DNA of 64,000 nucleotides from Polytrichum commune. Lineage: Eukaryota; Streptophyta; Polytrichopsida; Polytrichales; Polytrichaceae. The stretch spans positions 7,628,501-7,692,500 of the forward strand of contig OX485807.1 of NCBI GenBank assembly GCA_950295325.1, in the 5' to 3' direction. The notes under the pieces were generated by a model. It was given only the letters and a program-made list of their open reading frames with translations, did not search any database and was not told the DNA's origin. Of the stretch, positions 60,701-64,000 are shown piece by piece (the first letter of the stretch is position 1; every line of letters starts with the position of its first letter). The position numbers and the translations under genes are program-made.

Positions 60701-62573
60701 GCTCTTCGAGAGAATGGTGCTTTCAAGAGTGAACCATCACCGTAAGGTACAATTCAACCTCTGCATGCACATCGAGAATCTGCACATCATGTAGACTTGC
60801 ATGTCCGTTGATGTCAATATCCATTTACCCTCAACGTAACTTACGGCTCCCCGAAAAGGTACTCAAACTAATGCCAACCAGAGTGGAATGTGAAAATCCT
60901 GAGTACACGTCATTTTAGATGCATTTGGATACTCACATGTTAAAGAAGCAGGTCCATGCAAATTCGTTGGTTGCTATCCAACTTCTGAGCGATCAGTATC
61001 AAGGTTCAAGTTGTGGACTAGGTAACCTTTTGAGGCCTGGGCCGAGAGGGGATACTGGACATAACCATTTTGGCTCCCTCTCCTTTGGACCCTCTAATCA
61101 TGGTGATCAGCAGCCTAGATTTAGGGCCGCATGGGAAGGAGAGGGTTACATGTTTTGTGGAAGGTGTGCTCTTCCGCAATCCCAAAACACCACCTCATGC
61201 ACCAAAGGGTTGTGGTTGTGGAACTTCTTTCAAATGAACTTGTTGTTGGAGTTTTGGGGGAAATGAGTTGCGGACAAGAGGATCAGCGTGGTTTCTGTTT
61301 TATACACCGAAAAATAAAAAAATAAAAAAATTAATGACTTTTTAAAAATCACGGAACTCATACACTTGTTGTGCATCAGATGCGAAGTGATCCAGGCTTC
61401 TGGCTCTCGTTTTGTTCTGAACTAAGTACATTCAAATGCCAAAAGTGAGCGTGGCAGTTGATTTCTGCTATCTGAAGCCTGGAATCTGAAGCTATTTTTT
61501 GAAGTCATGCACCGAACCTTGCAGACCAGTGCACAGAGTCACTTGCAAATCACACCTCGAAATTAGATTAACTTGGTTTCCGACGTTGTGAGTGATCAGT
61601 AACAAAGTTCTCCAAACCAGGCGGTCGTGGAACTTCCTGATCCGAAAGCATATCTCCTATAGGAGAAGGAGAAGAAGGAGAAGAAGTTCACAAAAAATAT
61701 ATAGTGCGGTCACTATGAACCACCACTAAACATCAGTGCAATTCGAGATCTGTCCACGTCCAATATCCAGAAACTACACATGATATGCATTATTTGCATG
61801 TACTTATCCCCGAGCAACTAGTCATAAGCCTCTCAAAAATTCATACCTCCTCCCAAGCTATACGCAAGCAGAGGGTAATTTGAGCCACAAGGGAATTGAG
61901 ATGCTTTTGAAAGACACTCACATCCTCAAGCAGCTAAATACTAAGCGGCTGGCTGCTGCTATCAAATCCCATCCAATTTGTGAGCGATCAGTACAAGAAT
62001 TACTGTTCAAATTCTGGACATGAAGGATTCCTTGTACAAGAAAAGGAGACTAGCTATCACCGACAAAAGCACCGCTCCAGTCAAGTGGAACTCAAGCTAC
62101 CTAGTTTCCTTCACTTTGCTCACCAGAAAACCTCCCAAGGATCTGAAAGTGGATGCACACGTAGACATGTCGACTGATGCATGCATAGAATGAGCACTCA
62201 CGTGTGGAATTAGAAGCTTAGATCCATCCCTCCTTCACCTCCAAATGAAGCTCCACTGCATATTGCACCCGTAAGCATCACAAGTGATTAAGCCTGCAAG
62301 TATGTTCCTACTCGATGCGACAACTTGCAAGCCTTGAAACCCAGTGCCCACAAACAAATAATGCATGATGAGCTTGCATGCAACAGCTAGTAGTCGATGC
62401 CAGGTGCTAGATGCCCACCTCTTTGAGCTGGGTCCCCACATAGTAGAAAATTGACCCCGTAGGTTTTTGGTTTATTCATCTTACGCGAGATCCTGTGGAC
62501 TAATTCGAAGCCTGTGTTGCTAATTATGGGGTCAACTTTCCCAAGAAAAGAAAGAAATCTATATTCTCTGATA
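57793..62573. other. Conserved flank of unit B, no confident gene
   Basis: Counterpart of about 22,481-28,215 in A. The frame at 60919-61266 corresponds to A's 26615-27076 but diverges by an in-frame 9-nt insertion and a later frameshift. Treated as noncoding. Confidence 0.4.
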
Positions 62574-63477
62574 GAACTGGTTGCGTTGCAAAAGTGGTAG
62601 GGGTCTAATAAGCACAAAGAGATGGGCATCCAGCCGCAGCAATTACGTAATTAGTAGCTCTGGATTCCTGCAGGTGCAGAGGCTGCATGCCTGGCCATGA
62701 ATTATGATGACGTTATGTAACTTACAGCAGATCCCATACCGATTATCTACAGTTGTGGCTGGCTCCCTTCCGGAATCTCTAAATTTGTGCATACCAGCCT
62801 GGAGACAAGTTCATATTCGTGCGCACATACTCTGGGACCAGGCATTATCTTTCTGACACTGTAAGTGGTATCGAACCTCCCGGCCTACAAACAGGGAGCC
62901 ATCGGGCCGCCAGTTAGAGCGCACCCCCACCCTTCGAGCTACAAACGGGCCTCTACCATAGTACCATCCACTGGGAATAATTTCAAATTTCAAGAGAGGA
63001 GCATTGGCTACAACCATTGCAGTGACGAAGCCACACATGGATGACTGTAGAAATTCACTCAAATCTATACACATTCAACCAAAAGTTGGCAATTTCATCC
63101 GGAATGTCTGATTTCTAGGAATATTCTAGCTATTTCATCCACCAAAACCATGAAATAATCACACACAAATTTATTTATTTTTAAAATATTATTTTTTAAA
63201 ATCACAGGCACATAGCCACTGTTACCATGGGCTTTTTACTTATAGGTAAGGCCATGTGTTGGAGTCTTAGGTGAATATGTGCTTGCCTGAGGGTCGATCC
63301 ATTTTGTTGAAGACCACAACCGAGGGCCTTACCGATCATATAACATTTCCGTAGATTTCAACCGCTAGTTTCATATTAGATGGGCGAATCCGATTGTGCT
63401 ACACAAGAAGTCCTTTGAAGTCTCCGGTGAACAATTATGGCATGTAAGGAGCCTACCGATCTTTGGCATGGTTTTAT

Positions 63478-63603
63478 CGCAAGTAGGGAGGCTATATGCA
63501 TCTTGTAAGTATTTATATTTTCATTGCACGTTGTCTTGTTGGTGTCCATGCTCATGGTATTCATGCAATATGAATACTGCCTAACTATACATCTATTATT
63601 GAA
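63478..63603. other. Sequence after the right border of unit B
   Basis: Unrelated to units A and 0, which continue their shared sequence at this point. It ends in 'attattgaatag', a possible intron acceptor for the exon that follows. Confidence 0.35.
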
Positions 63604-63604
63604 T

Positions 63605-64000
63605 AGGATCTTTCAGATGAAGAGAAAGCAGAGATGTCGTTATATAATTTGTCTGAAACAATGCACGCTTCTTGGACCACACAGTTAGGAAAACAAAGAG
63701 ACAATATTTATATAGCAATTATTGATAATTTTGCACACGCATTCATTCAATGTACCAGATATAATGCATTTCTCATCGGCAGATTGTCTGGCAGACTGGC
63801 ATTGGTGCCACAAAAGAAGAGCTTTGTCTGCGAACCGCCATCAGAATTGGAAATCTATCTTCTATTTTCAAGGCTATGGAAAAACTTCCGGGTCCAAGTG
63901 ACTTTCTGGTTAACGTCCTACAATATACTGGTGAAGAAGTATTTGGCTTGGCCAAGCAACGCCTCCTGGACCATGTAGAACCAGGCGCGGATGATGATTC
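63605..64000 (+). pseudogene. Partial unidentified gene, cut by the window edge
   Basis: After a possible acceptor (gaatag|GATCTTTC), the frame reads LSDEEKAEMSLYNLSETMHA...GKQRDNIYIAIIDNFAHAF to about 63,790. A +1 shift is then needed to continue as GIGATKEELCLRTAIRIGNL ... SDFLVNVLQYTGEEVFGLAK, then VEPGADDD at the edge. The second part is paralogous to the minus-strand fragment at 30,184-30,312. The layout resembles the C-terminal half of multicopy plant genes that I cannot name. The frameshift suggests a pseudogene, unless an intron lies there. Confidence 0.45.

Larger units (their letters stand above)
47250..63477. repeat. Segmental duplication unit B
   Basis: Same-orientation partner of unit A. 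The left border 'ccacac|ggttctaccatttcc' and right border 'catggtttta|tcgcaag' are abrupt. Contains a complete receptor-kinase gene and the empty sites of the pogo-like element (58308-58309) and of the poly(A) retroposon (62574-62583). Confidence 0.9.

Overview
The window is nuclear DNA of a land plant. Evidence: two intron-rich receptor-kinase genes of the plant malectin-like/LRR type, a chromodomain-bearing Ty3/gypsy retrotransposon primed by initiator tRNA-Met, and many plant-type DNA transposons and SINE-like pieces. I cannot name the species. Introns are short to moderate (about 0.1-2.2 kb).

The backbone is a segmental duplication. Unit A (about 10,525-29,385) and unit B (about 47,250-63,477) align in the same orientation along nearly their whole length. 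Each carries one minus-strand receptor kinase gene of 15 exons: A at 22,480-11,738 (968 codons before the stop) and B at 57,792-48,536 (939 codons). Joined by eye at GT/AG sites, both keep an open frame, with signal peptide, malectin-like ectodomain, GDPC motif, four short LRR exons, a transmembrane segment and an RD kinase with all key residues. They differ most in exon 3 (ectodomain) and at the extreme C-terminus, where B is cut short by a 2-nt loss in an A-run. The far edge of a third unit lies at 728-3,740, broken by insertions, so the array has at least three units and probably extends left of the window.

Spacers and units are full of mobile DNA. From left to right: a poly(A) retroposon and a hAT-type MITE (855-1,391); an unclassified 1.6-kb insertion (1,436-3,010); a 4-kb element with arms of over 600 bp in inverted orientation (5,520-9,529), containing a SINE and a 943-bp TIR element; a pogo/Lemi1-like element present in A but with a clean empty site in B (22,980-23,957). 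The A-B spacer holds an 81-bp palindromic tandem array (31.1-31.56 kb), then a broken gene for a DUF7869-like putative DDE transposase (31,733-34,367). A chromovirus (34,368-42,479) interrupts that gene, and is itself interrupted by a PIF/Harbinger element (37,670-39,383). Several degenerate tandem-repeat blocks (43.5-47.2 kb) follow.

The most unusual items are the DUF7869-like element with its palindromic repeats and a possible MITE relative in an intron of gene B, the localized divergence in exon 3 of the receptor pair, and near-identical LTRs flanking a badly decayed retrotransposon interior. All family names are from recognition by eye; no searches were run.
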